Assembly: GCF_048771995.1 (NCBI RefSeq)
Contig: NC_133024.1
Coordinates: forward strand, 85,106,501 to 85,170,500
Direction of reading: 5' to 3'
Origin: Taeniopygia guttata
Lineage: Eukaryota; Chordata; Aves; Passeriformes; Estrildidae
DNA length: 64,000 nt
A program made the position numbers and the translations under genes. Shown here one piece after another: positions 62,101-64,000 of this stretch; the stretch's first letter is position 1, and every line of letters starts with the position of its first letter. The notes under the pieces were generated by a model. The model made no database searches. It was not told where the DNA came from and was given only the letters and a program-made list of their open reading frames with translations.

Positions 62101-63721
62101 GACGGTACATCTCAGTACCTTGAAATGGTTTTTCTTCTGTAGGCTGCCTTGTCTTACAGATTTCAGCTTAGCTTGTGGCCAGTTGGCACCTGGAGGAATG
62201 TGTTGCATCACTTTTTTTAATGTTGAAATGTCTGTTGACTGATTTGGTTTATAGAGGGTGCTGGCCTTAAAATATGTATCTGGATTTTTGAAGTGCAGGC
62301 TATCAGTAATGTTGCCAGCTCTTATTTTGTTCCCTTTTTTTTCTTGTGTAATCTCTACAAGATCTCTAATGTTTTGAAATGTTAGTTTGACAGAGAGAAC
62401 ATAAAAATTCCAGGCATGCTGATAATCGACACTCCAGGACATGAGTCTTTCAGGTAACAAATTCTCATAATGTTGTACTTCTCAGAACTGATGGCAAAAG
62501 CATCTGGAGATACTCTTAGCGAAGTGTGGTCTTTGCTTAATTCATTGTTTTAGTTCTCACTTGAAAAAAGTCTGACAAAACCAACTTAAAGTAGAGGAAT
62601 TAAGTGGATTTGCTTCATCTGCAGGTGCTTTTTATATCAGGTTAATTGCTGGCCTTTTATAGCTGATTAATTTTCTGTCTTCGTGCCAATTGAGCCATGA
62701 ATATCTAAAAAAGCATGTAAATAAATAGTTAGTGTAAGAGGAAAGATGGAAGCAGGAAGCTAGCTGGAGGAAAAAAGGTGAGGATTTCAGGTGACTTAAA
62801 TACTCTGCTATGAAAAATTAAAATTTTTTTCCTAGTCTCTCATTCATAGTGTCCCAGTTATGGTAACTGAGTTTGTAAGACTGGAAGTTACTAATTATAC
62901 AAGTCATCTGAGTCTTAGCAGAGATCAAATGCATTTGAGGAACACCAGTGGCAGACAGGCAAACCACTAAATCAGCTTTTAAGGGTAAAACATGGCATGC
63001 ATAACTGAACTTACTGAGATCTTGGGTGAAATCTCGAAACGGAAGGATTAAGACTTTGATGTGACATTTTTCAGTAAAAATTGAAGGCATTGAATTGGTA
63101 ATGTTCAGATCAATACCGTGGCATAGTACCTCTTACAGCTCTCCATCTTCTAGCCAGGTTTTGTTTGGCAACAAAGATGTGATAGTCTCTTTACCTTGTA
63201 TTGTATAAAATCATTATAGTCTTAGTGTTTATGCAGTATATTAAAAAAGTCTTGTTCAGGTTTTACACTCCTGCATTTCACTTTAACTGACTCAATTGTT
63301 GCTCAGAAAATGATCAGAATATATCTTACATTGTAAAAATATATAATAATATGAAAACTTTGAGGGTAATAATTTCTTAGTTTTGCTTACACATTCTTTA
63401 ATGTATTTTGTTAAACGAAAATTACAAAGTGCCATTTGAACAGTTTACATTTTTGAAGGGAAATAACTGATGAGCTTTAGCTTTGTTTGTCAGTGTAAGT
63501 TTGACCTTATACTTGGTGTTTTTATAAAGGTTCTGTTCCTAAATTACTGATTTTTCTTTTCTGTGTTTTAATGTCACAGCAATCTAAGAAATAGAGGAAG
63601 CTCTCTTTGTGATATTGCTATACTTGTAGTTGACATCATGCATGGTTTGGAACCACAGACAATTGAATCAATAAATCTGTTGAAATCAAAGAAATGCCCC
63701 TTTATAGTAGCTCTCAACAAG
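40198..63721 (+). CDS. EIF5B: Eukaryotic translation initiation factor 5B, 5' part (14 exons, 755 codons)
   Basis: Ribosome-dependent GTPase, homologue of bacterial IF2, that joins the 60S subunit to the 48S complex. Coding exons: 40198-40232, 51620-51745, 51836-51923, 52305-52956, 53406-53626, 53804-53954, 55496-55591, 56470-56556, 57980-58063, 60246-60541, 61157-61264, 61410-61520, 62386-62453, 63580-63721; every junction is GT/AG and in phase. Residues 1-612 form the charged, low-complexity N-terminal region: [27 protein letters not shown], a lysine-rich stretch ([11 protein letters not shown] type), [31 protein letters not shown], a Glu run in exon 10, and [20 protein letters not shown]. 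The G domain follows: G1 GHVDTGKT 636-643, switch [10 protein letters not shown] 660-668, G3 DTPGH 700-704, and ALNK (start of G4) at 755, where the window ends in intron 14. Domains II-IV lie outside. Intact throughout. Exon 10 is unusually acidic, as in orthologues. Confidence 0.97.
40233..51619. other. EIF5B: EIF5B intron 1 (11.4 kb), no gene seen inside
   Basis: Long first intron after a 35-bp coding exon. Nothing in it reads as a conserved exon or as an RNA gene that I recognise, and I saw no CR1 tail. It has T/G-rich tracts (about 45420-45490 and 49040-49083) and an ATT microsatellite (49183-49230). A 163-codon minus-strand open frame at 41078-41569 matches no family. Confidence 0.55.
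49183..49230. repeat. Imperfect (ATT)n microsatellite
   Basis: About 48 bp of TTA/ATT repeats with a few interruptions (gttatta, ttattgtta) in EIF5B intron 1. Confidence 0.85.
56118..56146. repeat. Poly-T run (about 29 T) in EIF5B intron 7
   Basis: Uninterrupted T-run far upstream (over 300 bp) of the exon 8 acceptor, so it is not that acceptor's polypyrimidine tract. On the minus strand it would be a poly-A. No retroposed sequence is recognised next to it. Confidence 0.8.
58548..58963 (+). mobile_element. CR1 LINE 3' part, plus orientation, in EIF5B intron 9
   Basis: About 415 bp: 'aggagaggctgaaagaattggg', 'gttcagcctggaatagagaagg', 'attaggatgaccttctttactgtgagggtg', 'ctgtggatccccatccctgg', 'caaggccaggttggatgggg', 'gagcaacctgctctagtgg', and a terminal doublet 'attctgtgattctgtgat'. 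5' truncated, with the characteristic short direct repeat at the 3' end. Same orientation as the host gene and distant from both splice sites. Confidence 0.93.
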
Positions 63722-64000
63722 GTAGGATAGATTTCTATCCTAATAGTATATTCCTCCACTCTAATGCTGCATTTGGCATTTTACAATTTTCTGTTTTCTT
63801 CCTTGAACTGGAATTGTTTTGTGTAAAATCTGAAGGGGTGGTTCTTGGATCCTGTGTGTTGCATTTTTCTGTATCCTTGATACCACAATGGCTCTATGGG
63901 AGCTTTGCAGAACAATCAGAATTTCTTGGCGTCCTGACTGGTAAATTTTGTTGCTTTATGTAACTTTTGTATATGATTCACACTTCTGGAAGTTGTACTT

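Noticed and set aside
1-64000. CRISPR arrays, operons, tRNA or rRNA genes
   Set aside because: None seen. The window is vertebrate nuclear DNA and no cloverleaf or rRNA signature was recognised by eye.

Overview
The window is avian nuclear DNA. The evidence is vertebrate multi-exon genes, dispersed CR1 LINE tails of the kind abundant in birds, and the gene order MRPL30 - goose-type lysozyme - TXNDC9 - EIF5B. This matches the tetrapod block (human 2q11) MITD1-MRPL30-LYG2-LYG1-TXNDC9-EIF5B-REV1. The bird species cannot be fixed from sequence alone. All gene models below were read by eye from splice sites and family similarity.

Layout. 1-2161: complete MRPL30 on the + strand (5 coding exons, 161 aa), starting in a CpG-rich promoter at the left edge. 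2162-4846: no gene; a minus-strand CR1 tail and a perfect 12-bp hairpin. 4847-7322: a decayed second goose-type lysozyme on the minus strand, with four relic exons in the right order and at or near the intact gene's exon sizes; by position it is the LYG2 relic. 7323-15697: no gene found; CR1 fragments, a T27/G-rich tract and a small CpG cluster. 15698-19061 (promoter to about 20360): intact LYG1 on the minus strand (5 coding exons, 200 aa). 20361-29316: intergenic, with CR1 copies in both orientations. 29317-36217 (5' end near 37960): complete TXNDC9 on the minus strand (4 coding exons, 226 aa). 37250-40430: a double CpG island between the divergent TXNDC9 and EIF5B genes, with two separate short tandem duplications and an orphan + strand splice donor. 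40198 to the right edge: the first 14 coding exons of EIF5B on the + strand (755 codons), cut by the window inside the GTPase domain just after ALNK of the G4 motif.

Functional picture. Three housekeeping genes (mitochondrial ribosome, chaperonin cofactor, translation initiation GTPase) have CpG promoters. The lysozyme locus between them is tissue-type: the surviving gene has a TATA-type promoter and no CpG island. The most interesting result is in that locus. The LYG2-position gene is dead. The surviving LYG1 keeps the catalytic Glu and all four family cysteines, but has Ser where goose lysozyme has the Asp that follows GLMQ, and it carries three extra cysteines.
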